Shown here piece after piece: positions 17,969 to 25,600 of a stretch of DNA of 64,000 nt (position 1 is the first letter of the stretch; the number at the start of each line of letters is the position of its first letter). This DNA comes from CALOCN01 sp942491735. Lineage in GTDB: Bacteria; Eisenbacteria; RBG-16-71-46; JABDJR01. The notes beneath the pieces are model-generated. The model saw nothing but the letters and a program-made list of their open reading frames with translations, was not told the DNA's origin and ran no database searches. The stretch is from positions 124,001 to 188,000 of the forward strand of contig CALOCN010000001.1 in NCBI GenBank assembly GCA_942491735.1, given 5' to 3'. The translations under genes were made by a program, and so were the position numbers.

Positions 17969-18253
17969 CTAGTGCTTCCGGGAGTATGCAGTCCGCTCCC
18001 GTGGGTTGGCCTTTCGCGCCGAGGTGATCCGAATGACCCCTTCCCGTTCACGAAAGCAGTGGCACACAACCAGAACCCGAAGAAGCTGACTCCTACCCAG
18101 GAGCAGGAAACGATCTTCATCCTCGGAATGGTCGGGGTCAAAGTACTCGATGGCGTTCTCGTCATAGAAGACGCTCTGCGCCTCCACAAAGGACACGCCA
18201 TGCTTGCGCTGATTCGCTTGGTCCTTCTTCTCGTCCCACTCGAAGCGAAGCAT
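17969..18253 (-). CDS. brnT: BrnT-family ribonuclease toxin
   Basis: 94 residues with the BrnT signatures: FEWDEKKDQANQRKHGVSF at the N-terminus and RITSARKANPRERTAYS at the C-terminus. BrnT is a RelE-fold ribonuclease that arrests growth when free of BrnA. All core segments are present, so the pair should be active. The start ATG at 18253 lies almost on top of an AT-rich promoter with no ribosome site, so the message may be leaderless. The pair follows an attC-like repeat on the same strand by 55 bases. Confidence 0.9.
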   Translation of the reverse strand: MLRFEWDEKKDQANQRKHGVSFVEAQSVFYDENAIEYFDPDHSEDEDRFLLLGRSQLLRVLVVCHCFREREGVIRITSARKANPRERTAYSRKH

Positions 18254-18275
18254 AATTACATTATAATTATAGATT
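18254..18275 (-). promoter_or_regulatory. AT-rich promoter/operator of brnTA
   Basis: Two overlapping TATAAT -10 hexamers (minus strand 18265-18260 and 18271-18266) and a perfect 10-bp palindrome TATAATTATA (18262-18271) lie immediately before the brnT start. BrnTA operons are known to be autorepressed by BrnA, so this is the likely operator. Confidence 0.6.
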
Positions 18276-18307
18276 GTGAGGGGGGCAAGGGCGAATCCTC
18301 AAGGCCA

Positions 18308-18445
18308 ACCTAACGTTTGTAAGCTCAGCTGCGGGCTGACCTGGCGCGACCCTGGCCCCGCTTCGTACCACCCAACATAGCACCACGCCATCACCGCCAG
18401 GGGCGTGACAGGGGAGTCCCGTGAGCTGTAGCGCCCAGTTAGGGC
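18308..18445 (-). repeat. attC-like repeat, copy A
   Basis: On the minus strand this 138-bp element runs from CCCTAAC to GTTAGGT, and the outer six bases pair (CCTAAC with GTTAGG). Inside, AGCTCA pairs with TGAGCT and CGGG with CCCG. A central imperfect hairpin pairs CCTG...CCCTGG with CCAGGG...CAGG. This is the layout of integron attC recombination sites. The lipoprotein stop lies 24 bases before it and brnT starts 55 bases after it. It is homologous to the repeat at 14471-14603. Confidence 0.6.
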
Positions 18446-18877
18446 ACTTGCCCTAAGTTCGCGGGGCTCTAAGATCCACTCCTAAAGATCCCGGTTGAGC
18501 CAACCGGCGCAAACCGATAAAGCGGCAAGTTGAAAGCTGTACTTGAGCCGCCGCCGAGGGATCTGGGCTGTCGGGCCCCAAAACGAATGAATGTGAACGT
18601 GGAGTTTCGAACCAAGGACCTGTCAAGGACTACGCTGTAGTTTGCCGCGCCCATTCCTACAGTTGGGCCCAGGATCAGCTTGGCGACAACCGCCTCTCCC
18701 TTTTCAAGAGCTAGAAATGCTCTTACTTCACCCGGAAATGCACCAACGACCGGATTGATCGCGAACGTAATCAGGATGAGAGTCGGTTCATCTTCCACGT
18801 CGAAGGACTCGACTTGGAAGTGGATGTTCTCGTGGCAAATGCGTGGTGAAGTAACCAGCACTTGGGTTACAAGCGGG

Positions 18878-18886
18878 CTAGAGCGA
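18878..18886. repeat. 9-bp target-site duplication, left copy
   Basis: CTAGAGCGA here and again at 20235-20243 flank the IS256-family element exactly. The length is the usual 8-9 bp for this family. The copy falls inside codons of the interrupted lipoprotein gene and keeps its frame. Confidence 0.85.
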
Positions 18887-20234
18887 GATAAAGCAACATC
18901 GTTTCTGTAAATTCTGCGGGCCATCTCAGTCTCCCCCGATGGCGAGATAGACTTTTCCGGTTTCCCACTCCTCACTGATCTCCATGAGCAGGGCGCTGAC
19001 GAGGCGGAGTAGGGATGCCTCGTTGGGGAACAACGTCGCAACGCGTGTGCGCCGCTTCAGTTCCTTGTTCACCCGTTCCAGCCCGTTGGTTGTCCGCAGA
19101 CGTTTCCGCGCCGTTTCTGTCAAGTGCAACGCGGGGTCGAAGACCGTCAGGCCTTCCGGAACGTTCTCCTCCATCCAGGTCGCCAAGGCAGGTGCCGTCT
19201 CGCGGTACTTGGTCACGACCTGGCTCAGCCGTTCCCTTGCCGAGACTTGGTCCGGGGCATTGAAGACCGACCGCAGGTCCGCAGCGACCCCACTCCGCAT
19301 CGCCACCTTGGGAACATACCGCGTCGCGTTCTGCTGCAGATGAAACTGGCAACGGTTCCACTTCACACCCGTCATCCGTGACTTCAACGCCTCCCGAAGT
19401 CCCTTGTGATCATCGGTCGTGATCAACTGCACTCCGTGCAGACCCCGGTCCTGAAGCTGCTCCAGGAACTGCCGCCAATGAACCTCTGCCTCACTCAGGG
19501 AGACGCTGACTCCCAGAATACACCGCCGGCCATCTTCCGCCCGGATCCCTTTGGCAATCAGCACCGCCGCATCCACCACGCTTCCACCGTGACGCACTTT
19601 CTCGTACCGTGCATCCAGCATCAGATACCGCATCTCGCCCAAGGGCCGTTCGCGCCATGATGCCAGCTCTTCATCCAACAGTTGGGCTGCCCGGCTGACC
19701 TCCGTGGAACTCACTTCGAACCCGCACAGCTGCTCCGTGATCGCCTTCACCTTCCGGGTTGAGACGCCCTGTAAATACATCTCCGCCACTGCCAGCTTCA
19801 ATGCACGTTCGCTGCGCAGGCCTCGCTCCAACGATTGAGGGTAAAACCCCTCTTCCGACTCGCGCACCTGCGGAATCTGGAGCTTTAGCTCACCCACACG
19901 GCTCCTTACCGTCTTCGGCTTGAACCCGTTGGCATACCCACGCCTCTCGGGCGTCCGCTCGTAAGCCTGGGCCCCCAGAAACCTGCTCCGCTCCACCTTC
20001 ACCGCCTCATTGAAGAGGATCTCCAGCGCTTGGGCCATCCCTTCCAGTCCACTCTCGACCAAGGCTTCCAACGCTCCCTGAATCGGCGTACTATCTGCCT
20101 CGTGGGTCATGTCGCTTGCTCTCCTTGTTGTTGGTTAGACTCACCAACAGGGGACACGACATGGCCCGCAATTTCAACCGCCTCCTACAGGAGGCCCTCA
20201 GTCAAATGAATTTACAGAACAGAGGCTGCACTAC
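18887..20234 (-). mobile_element. IS256-family insertion sequence, complete
   Basis: 1348 bp with one transposase gene. The ends carry imperfect ~27-bp inverted repeats: the left reads GATAAAGCAACATC then TTCTGTAAATTC, and the right on the other strand reads GTAGTGCAGCCTCT then TTCTGTAAATTC. The innermost 12 bases match perfectly (18903-18914 and 20208-20219). A 9-bp duplication flanks it. Intact ends, duplication and transposase point to a fairly recent insertion. Confidence 0.9.
18926..20110 (-). CDS. IS256-family (mutator-type) transposase
   Basis: 394 residues. Typical IS256 features are NEAVKVERSRFLGAQAYER near the N-terminus, the catalytic Asp in YLMLDARYEKVR, the second Asp in LITTDDHKGLREALK, and Glu in TTNGLERVNKELKRR. 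C/H motifs in WNRCQFHLQQNATRYV agree with the family. Full length for the family, with no frameshift. It catalyses copy-out/paste-in movement of the surrounding 1348-bp element. Confidence 0.95.
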   Translation of the reverse strand: MTHEADSTPIQGALEALVESGLEGMAQALEILFNEAVKVERSRFLGAQAYERTPERRGYANGFKPKTVRSRVGELKLQIPQVRESEEGFYPQSLERGLRSERALKLAVAEMYLQGVSTRKVKAITEQLCGFEVSSTEVSRAAQLLDEELASWRERPLGEMRYLMLDARYEKVRHGGSVVDAAVLIAKGIRAEDGRRCILGVSVSLSEAEVHWRQFLEQLQDRGLHGVQLITTDDHKGLREALKSRMTGVKWNRCQFHLQQNATRYVPKVAMRSGVAADLRSVFNAPDQVSARERLSQVVTKYRETAPALATWMEENVPEGLTVFDPALHLTETARKRLRTTNGLERVNKELKRRTRVATLFPNEASLLRLVSALLMEISEEWETGKVYLAIGGD

Positions 20235-20362
20235 CTAGAGCGACAAGCACTTGCTAGAAGAGCACAAGACACGATTGCAGAAACTGCTACTAGACCAAGG
20301 TGGCGCATGGCGACTACCCCAATAGCCCTAACGTACGGTTGCGCGGCGACCCGATCCAACCG

Positions 20363-21109
20363 CTACTTCGCTTTCCCCTGGGCGGCCACCGCGTCCATCG
20401 CCTTCTTGACCTTCTCCGGGTCGCCCAGATAGCGGCGGTCGGTGGGTTTCAGGTCACTGTCCAGCGTGTAGACCAGCGGCATCCCGGTCGGGATGTTGAG
20501 CCCCACGATGTCCTCCTTGCTGATCCCGTCCAGGTACATGACCAGGGCGCGCAGGCTGTTGCCGTGGGCGGCGATGAGCAACTGCTTCCCCGCGCGGATC
20601 TCCGGCGCAATGACCTCGGCCCAGTAGGGCTGCATCCGGGCCACGACGTCGGCGAGACATTCGGCGGAGGGGAGTTCAGCCGGATCCAACGACGCGTAGC
20701 GCGGGTCCCGGCTGGGGTGACGTTCATCGTCCAACTCCAGGGCCGGCGGCGGCGTGTCGTAGGACCGGCGCCAGATGAGCACCTGGTCGTCCCCGTACTT
20801 GGCCGCGGTCTCGGACTTGTTGAGCCCCTGCAGCGCGCCGTAGTGACGTTCGTTGAGCTTCCACGAACGCACCACCGGGATCCACACCCGGTCCATGGCC
20901 TCCAGGGCCAACCAGAGGGTTCGGATTGCCCGCTTCTGCAGCGAGGTGAAGGCCATGTCCGGAAGGAGTCCCTCGGCGGCGAGCAAACGACCGGCCTCGC
21001 GACCCTCGGCCACGCCCTGATCGGTAAGGTCCACATCGGTCCAGCCGGTGAAGCGGTTCTCGAGGTTCCACTGGCTCTGGCCGTGGCGTAGCAGGATGAG
21101 CTTGGACAT
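20363..21109 (-). CDS. gpmA: 2,3-bisphosphoglycerate-dependent phosphoglycerate mutase
   Basis: 248 residues. LLRHGQSQWN has the phospho-accepting H9, NERHYGALQG has E87, and AAHGNSLRALV has H182. The insert regions give the usual ~248-residue length of dPGM rather than the shorter cofactor-independent-like phosphatases. It interconverts 3- and 2-phosphoglycerate in glycolysis. AAGGAG lies eight bases before the ATG. It is divergent from the MocR-type regulator gene, and its stop borders the accessory segment. Confidence 0.95.
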   Translation of the reverse strand: MSKLILLRHGQSQWNLENRFTGWTDVDLTDQGVAEGREAGRLLAAEGLLPDMAFTSLQKRAIRTLWLALEAMDRVWIPVVRSWKLNERHYGALQGLNKSETAAKYGDDQVLIWRRSYDTPPPALELDDERHPSRDPRYASLDPAELPSAECLADVVARMQPYWAEVIAPEIRAGKQLLIAAHGNSLRALVMYLDGISKEDIVGLNIPTGMPLVYTLDSDLKPTDRRYLGDPEKVKKAMDAVAAQGKAK

Positions 21110-21214
21110 GGTGTAACTCCTTCATCTGAGTGCGGCTGTGGGTCCCGGGGCGGACCCCGGTAGAGATGCTACTCCCACCGCTTCGGCGTGGCGACCCCGG
21201 TCCGTGCGACCCTG

Positions 21215-21302
21215 ATTGGACTGGTCAAAACCGGACCAATTTGGGCCTTTGGATTGCTCTCCGGTGCGATATGGTCTACTTGCCCCTGGAAAGAGGTCCA
21301 AT
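21215..21302. promoter_or_regulatory. Candidate MocR/PdxR operator with three ATTGG-type half sites
   Basis: ATTGGAC at 21215-21221 (plus), ATTGGTCC at 21240-21233 (minus) and ATTGGACC at 21302-21295 (minus) lie between gpmA and the regulator start. The last overlaps the regulator's ribosome site (AAAGAGG). MocR-family regulators often bind spaced direct and inverted half sites near their own and their target promoters. The link to this regulator is inferred from position. Confidence 0.4.
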
Positions 21303-21306
21303 CTAC

Positions 21307-22824
21307 ATGCCATCTACCTTCCAATTCGATCGTGACGCGCCGGGCCCCCTGTTTCAGAAACTCAAGGACGAGATCCTGAAACAGATCCGTCTGGGCGCCC
21401 TGCGTCCGGGGGACCGGTTGCCGCCCACCCGCACCCTGGCCCGGGACCTGGGGCTGAACCGGGGCACGGTGGCCACCGCCTATGACGAGCTTCACGGTGA
21501 CGGCATCCTGACCAGCCACGTGGGGCGCGGCACCTTTGTCTCGGACGACCTTCCCATGGCCTCGATCCTACCCCCGACCAATGGGGGGTTTCGTTGGAGC
21601 GATCACTTCGCCGGGTTCGAGCCGGCCCCGACCAACGAGGCCCTGGTGGCCGCGGCCCGTGGCGGATCGGTGGAAGGCAGCATCTCCTTTGCCGGCAACG
21701 TTCCCGATCCGGCGCTTTTCCCCACCGAGGCCTTTCGCAAGGCGCTCAACGAGGTGCTCCGCAAGGACGGCAACATGCTGCTCTCCTACGGGCCTTCCCA
21801 GGGGAACCCGGACTTCCTCGCCTTTCTGCACCAGTACCTCACCGACCAGCGCCACCTGAGCATCGGCGAAGGGGAGTTGATGGTGGTCAACGGGTCGCAG
21901 CACGCGATCGACCTCATTGCCCGCACCTTCCTGCGCCCCGGGGACACGGTGGTGGTGGAGGAGCCCACCTACTACGGCGCGAGCCAGCTCTTCCGTGGCT
22001 ACGGCGCACGTCTGGTCGGCGTGCCCATGGACGTGGGGGGGGTGCGGATCGAGGCCATGGAGGCGGTGCTCACCCGCGAGCGTCCCAAGCTGGTCTACTG
22101 CATGCCTACCTTCCAGAACCCCACCGGAGGGGTGCTCTTCCCGGCCCGTCGTCGCGCCCTGGTGGCGCTGACCCGTCGCTACCAGATCCCTCTCATCGAG
22201 GACGACTTCGACGGGGAGCTCTACTTCGACGAGCCGCCCCCGCCGCCGCTGCGCACAGAGGCCGATGGCGAAGGGGTGATCTACGTGGGCACCCCCAGCA
22301 AGATGCTCTTCCCCGGGTTGCGCATCGGCTGGATTGCCGCCGCGGCCCCGGTGATCGATCGCCTGGCCCGGGTCAAGCAGATGACCGACCTCTCCGGGTC
22401 CCAGTTGTTGCAGGCCGCCCTGGCCCGGTTCGCCCGCAGCGGCGGGCTGGATCGCCACATGGCCACGGTACGCGAGGTGTACGGCGAGCGGGTGGAGCGT
22501 CTCATCGCGGCGCTCGAGCGCCACATGCCGGACGGGGTGACCTGGACCCGCCCCAAGGGAGGGCTGTCCCTGCTGGTCACGCTCCCCGAGGGCATGGACT
22601 CCCGGGTCCTGTTGCAGGTGGCCGGAGAAGCCGGCGTGCTGTTCACCCCCGGACCTCTCTTTTTCATCGATGACGGTTCGCGCTACCTGAGACTCTCCTT
22701 CGGCAACGTTCCCACCCAGGACGTGACCGAAGGGATCCAGCGGTTGGCACGCGCGATCAAGACCCTTGCGGCACGGTCTCACGGGAACCGGCGCCGCCCC
22801 GATCTCTCTCTACCCCCCGTGTGA
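21307..22824 (+). CDS. pdxR: MocR-family regulator (GntR HTH plus aminotransferase domain), likely PdxR
   Basis: 505 residues from the ATG at 21307, preceded by AAAGAGG. Residues ~10-80 are a GntR winged helix (LGALRPGDRLPPTRTLARDL, GLNRGTVATAYDEL). Residues ~120-490 are a fold-type I aminotransferase domain (VVEEPTYYGASQLFR, MPTFQNPTGGVLFP, EDDFDGELYF, TPSKMLFPGLRIGW with the PLP Lys). Such proteins sense PLP. Its stop lies 17 bases before pdxS, so control of PLP synthesis is the natural reading, matching PdxR. A longer frame to 21130 is not conserved in character. Confidence 0.88.
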   Translation: MPSTFQFDRDAPGPLFQKLKDEILKQIRLGALRPGDRLPPTRTLARDLGLNRGTVATAYDELHGDGILTSHVGRGTFVSDDLPMASILPPTNGGFRWSDHFAGFEPAPTNEALVAAARGGSVEGSISFAGNVPDPALFPTEAFRKALNEVLRKDGNMLLSYGPSQGNPDFLAFLHQYLTDQRHLSIGEGELMVVNGSQHAIDLIARTFLRPGDTVVVEEPTYYGASQLFRGYGARLVGVPMDVGGVRIEAMEAVLTRERPKLVYCMPTFQNPTGGVLFPARRRALVALTRRYQIPLIEDDFDGELYFDEPPPPPLRTEADGEGVIYVGTPSKMLFPGLRIGWIAAAAPVIDRLARVKQMTDLSGSQLLQAALARFARSGGLDRHMATVREVYGERVERLIAALERHMPDGVTWTRPKGGLSLLVTLPEGMDSRVLLQVAGEAGVLFTPGPLFFIDDGSRYLRLSFGNVPTQDVTEGIQRLARAIKTLAARSHGNRRRPDLSLPPV

Positions 22825-22841
22825 CCCAGGAGAAAAATCCC

Positions 22842-23723
22842 ATGCAGGAATACACACTTCGACTCAAGACCGGCCTCGCCGAGATGCTCAAGGGCGGGGT
22901 CATCATGGATGTCACCAACGCGGAGCAGGCCAAGATCGCCGAGGACGGTGGCGCGGTGGCGGTGATGGCCCTCGAGCGCGTGCCGGCCGATATCCGCAAG
23001 GAAGGCGGCGTGGTCCGCATGTCCGCGGTGGAAACCATCCGCGAGATCATGAAGACGGTAAGCATCCCGGTCATGGCCAAGTGCCGCATTGGTCACTTCG
23101 CCGAGGCCCAGATGCTCCAGGCGTTGGGGGTCGACTACATCGACGAGAGCGAAGTGCTGACCCCGGCCGATGAGCGCTACCACGTGGACAAGCTCGCTTT
23201 CGAGACCCCCTTCGTGTGCGGTTGCACCAACCTGGCCGAGGCGCTGCGTCGCATTGGGGAAGGCGCGTGCATGATCCGCTCCAAGGGGGAGGCCGGGACC
23301 GGCGACATCGTGCAGGCGGTGTTCCACCTGCGCGAGACCCTGGGTCACATCAAGCGGCTCAGCGCCATGCCGGAAGAGGAGCTCATGAGCGAGGCCAAGA
23401 ACATGGGCGCGCCCTACGAGCTGGTCCGTCTGGTCGCGCGCGAGGGCAAGCTTCCGGTGCCGCTCTTCTGCGCCGGCGGCGTGGCCACCCCGGCCGACGC
23501 CTCCCTGGTCATGCAGTTGGGCGCCGAGGCGGTGTTTGTGGGCTCGGGGATCTTCAAGTCCGGGAACCCGGCCAAGCGGGCCCGGGCCATCGTGGAAGCG
23601 ACCACCCACTACAAGGACCCGGACGTGCTCATCAAGGTGAGCGAAGGCCTCGGCGATGCCATGGTCGGCATCAACGTGTCGAGCCTGCCCAAGGAAGAGC
23701 TGCTCGAAACGCGCGGCTGGTAG
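22842..23723 (+). CDS. pdxS: Pyridoxal 5'-phosphate synthase, lyase subunit
   Basis: 293 residues, (beta/alpha)8 barrel. All three key residues are present: D23 (GGVIMDVTN), K80 (PVMAKCRIGHF) and K148 (MIRSKGEAGTG). DYIDESEVLTPADERYH is the family signature. It makes PLP from ribose 5-phosphate, glyceraldehyde 3-phosphate and ammonia delivered by PdxT. The ATG at 22842 is chosen because AGGAG stands about eight bases upstream and it gives the family length; a GTG at 22821 overlapping the regulator's stop is an alternative. Confidence 0.97.
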   Translation: MQEYTLRLKTGLAEMLKGGVIMDVTNAEQAKIAEDGGAVAVMALERVPADIRKEGGVVRMSAVETIREIMKTVSIPVMAKCRIGHFAEAQMLQALGVDYIDESEVLTPADERYHVDKLAFETPFVCGCTNLAEALRRIGEGACMIRSKGEAGTGDIVQAVFHLRETLGHIKRLSAMPEEELMSEAKNMGAPYELVRLVAREGKLPVPLFCAGGVATPADASLVMQLGAEAVFVGSGIFKSGNPAKRARAIVEATTHYKDPDVLIKVSEGLGDAMVGINVSSLPKEELLETRGW

Positions 23724-23764
23724 CCCGGTGACCCAGGCGGAGCGGCCCTCGGCCGCGGATCGGT

Positions 23765-24343
23765 GTGTTGGCGTTGCAGGGAGACTTTGCCCTGCATCGC
23801 CGCGCGCTGGAACGTGCCGGGGCCCAGGTGTCCGAGGTGCGCACGCGGGAAGAGCTGACCGGTCTGGATGCGGTGGTGCTTCCGGGGGGCGAGAGCTCGG
23901 CCATGCTCAAGCTCATGGAGAAGACCGATCTGGAAGCGGGGCTGCGCGCGTTTCACGCGGCGGGCGGGTACTTCTTTGGCACCTGCGCCGGGCTCATTCT
24001 CCTGGCCAAGGGGGTGAGCCACCCCGAGCAGCGGTCCCTCGGGTTGCTGGACGTGGACGTCGAGCGCAACGGGTACGGGCGCCAGATCAACTCGTTCGAA
24101 ACCGATCTGGCCTGGACCGAGGCCGCCCAACCGGTCCGCGGGGTGTTCATCCGCGCGCCCCGCATTGGCCGGGTTGGGGAAGGCGTGCGGGTACTGGCCG
24201 AGCGGGAGGGCGAACCGGTGCTGGTGCTCGCCGATCGCGTGGTGGCGGCCACCTTCCATCCGGAGCTCACCGACGACATCCGGCTGCACGCCTGGTTCGT
24301 GGACCAGGTGGCGCGGGGCGCGGTGCCGGCCAGGCGCGGCTAG
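23765..24343 (+). CDS. pdxT: Pyridoxal 5'-phosphate synthase, glutaminase subunit (short N-terminus)
   Basis: 192 residues of class-I glutaminase. The oxyanion segment PGGESSAML, nucleophile C74 (FFGTCAGLILL) and the H165/E167 pair (TFHPELTDD) are intact. It supplies ammonia to PdxS, 41 bases upstream. The start is odd: family members begin with about four residues before VLALQGDF, and in-frame codons for IG do precede the GTG at 23765, but no ATG, GTG or TTG lies between them and a stop at 23729-23731. Either the GTG is used and the first strand is shortened, or an indel hides the real start (a GTG at 23728 in another frame reads TQAERPSAADR). Confidence 0.9.
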   Translation: MLALQGDFALHRRALERAGAQVSEVRTREELTGLDAVVLPGGESSAMLKLMEKTDLEAGLRAFHAAGGYFFGTCAGLILLAKGVSHPEQRSLGLLDVDVERNGYGRQINSFETDLAWTEAAQPVRGVFIRAPRIGRVGEGVRVLAEREGEPVLVLADRVVAATFHPELTDDIRLHAWFVDQVARGAVPARRG

Positions 24344-25458
24344 GGCATCACCCGCCGCACCCCCGCGACCGGGACCAGGTTCCCGCACACGGCCCACCCG
24401 CCAAAGCTCTCCGAGATAGCGAAGATGATCTCGTTGCGCCCCTTGTTGAGCGGGCAGTAGAGCGTGCTGTAGGACCCCACCGTCCCCAGGAACCGGTAGT
24501 CGCGTGACTGCCACAGGTCCGAGCCGTAGTACATGAGGCGCCCGTTGGTGTAGGCGCGGACCCGGTCGCTGAACCCGAAGTCGATGGGCTGGATGGTTGC
24601 TTCGTCCGCTTCCAGGACGAGTTTGACCAGGGCCGTGTTGGGGCCGTTGCGATGGGTCTGGACACGGGCCAGGTTGGCGATGCCGTTGGGCTCGTTGCCC
24701 AGGGTGTGCCAGGACAGCGGGGCCATCAGCTCCGGGTCCAGTACGGTCTCGCCGTCCAGGGAGCTCTCATCGACGGCGTCCGAGACCAGCCACTGCTCGA
24801 TCCGCCCCGCGGGAACCGGTTTGGCTTGGCGCTCCGGCGCGGGAGCGATGGTGAGGGCATCGGTGAGTTCGTACTGGAAGTTGGCGAACCGCGCCGGGGC
24901 GAAACCGGACGCGACCCCAATGAAACCCTCCGCCGGTTCCCGGAGCAGGTCGTCGATGACCAGAACCGGCTCCTCGCTGTCGATGAAGACCTGCGCCCGG
25001 TCACCCAGCACCTCGATCCGCACGTGGATCCAGGTCTCGTACGGGTAGACCACCGGGGCGCTGTACTCGGGCCCGAAGTAGATCTGCCAGCCCGAGGAGC
25101 CGTTGATCACCGGCTGGTACTGGTTGGCGTCCGGCTTTCCCGACTGGTGCGGCCGGATATAGAAGTCCTCGTAGTTGCCCGCGTCCTGAATGCGCCAGCG
25201 CCCGCCGGAGAAGCCCCGCTCCGGGGTGACCTGTAGGTCGAACTCGATCACCCCGTTCAGGAACGCGACCTCTTCCAGGAAGGCGCCGCCGTTCTCCAGG
25301 AAGAGGGTCTCCATGCCGTCGAACATCTCCACCCGGTGCTCGCGGCCGTCGATGGTCCAGGCATCGGAAGAGAACGGGACCGGCTTGGCGTGGGCCGGGG
25401 GGGCGCTCAGGAGAAGGGCGAGCAGGACTGGGTAGACGGGGCTCAAACGCGGGTTCAT
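24340..25458 (-). CDS. Secreted lectin-like (concanavalin A-fold) protein
   Basis: 372 residues from the ATG at 25458, with a signal peptide (YPVLLALLLSAPPAHA). Residues ~25-190 read like a laminin-G/ConA-type jelly roll of the 3-keto-disaccharide hydrolase group: GVIEFDLQVTPERGFSGGRW, NYEDFYIRPHQSGKPD, WQIYFGPEY, WIHVRIEVLGDRAQVFID and GFIGVASGF. The C-terminal ~170 residues form a second beta domain (NEIIFAISESFGGWAVCG). Probably a carbohydrate-binding or sugar-processing secreted protein; catalytic residues are not identified. Its stop overlaps that of pdxT, from the opposite strand. Confidence 0.7.
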   Translation of the reverse strand: MNPRLSPVYPVLLALLLSAPPAHAKPVPFSSDAWTIDGREHRVEMFDGMETLFLENGGAFLEEVAFLNGVIEFDLQVTPERGFSGGRWRIQDAGNYEDFYIRPHQSGKPDANQYQPVINGSSGWQIYFGPEYSAPVVYPYETWIHVRIEVLGDRAQVFIDSEEPVLVIDDLLREPAEGFIGVASGFAPARFANFQYELTDALTIAPAPERQAKPVPAGRIEQWLVSDAVDESSLDGETVLDPELMAPLSWHTLGNEPNGIANLARVQTHRNGPNTALVKLVLEADEATIQPIDFGFSDRVRAYTNGRLMYYGSDLWQSRDYRFLGTVGSYSTLYCPLNKGRNEIIFAISESFGGWAVCGNLVPVAGVRRVMP

Positions 25459-25600
25459 GGGACGTCCTTGGGTGGGGCGCTGACAAACCGAAAGGGCCCC
25501 CCAGTATGCTCCCCCCACGGGGGCTGTGAATTGGAAAAAACGGACATGGGCGCCGCGTCGCCGCGGGGCGAACGGGCCCGGTCCCTGCTACATTCTGGCC

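Larger units (their letters stand above)
18469..20308 (-). pseudogene. Lipoprotein gene interrupted by an IS256-family element
   Basis: The 5' part (20308-20235) codes for a lipoprotein signal peptide, MRHLGLVAVSAIVSCALLA followed by SACRS. The 3' part (18877-18469) continues in frame as SPLVTQVLVTSPRICHENI to RFAPVGSTGIFRSGS. Removing the element and one copy of the 9-bp duplication restores an open frame of 160 codons. The present 3' piece could be translated from an ATG inside the element (18924, with GGGGGAG upstream), but would lack the export signal. The mature domain is not recognised. An attC-like GTTAGGG (20331-20325, minus strand) lies just before its start. Confidence 0.85.

Noticed and set aside
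18469..19041. A 190-codon gene starting at 19041 upstream of the lipoprotein remnant
   Set aside because: The first ~50 residues are encoded by the IS256 element in antisense-like frame; the true 5' end lies beyond the element at 20308.
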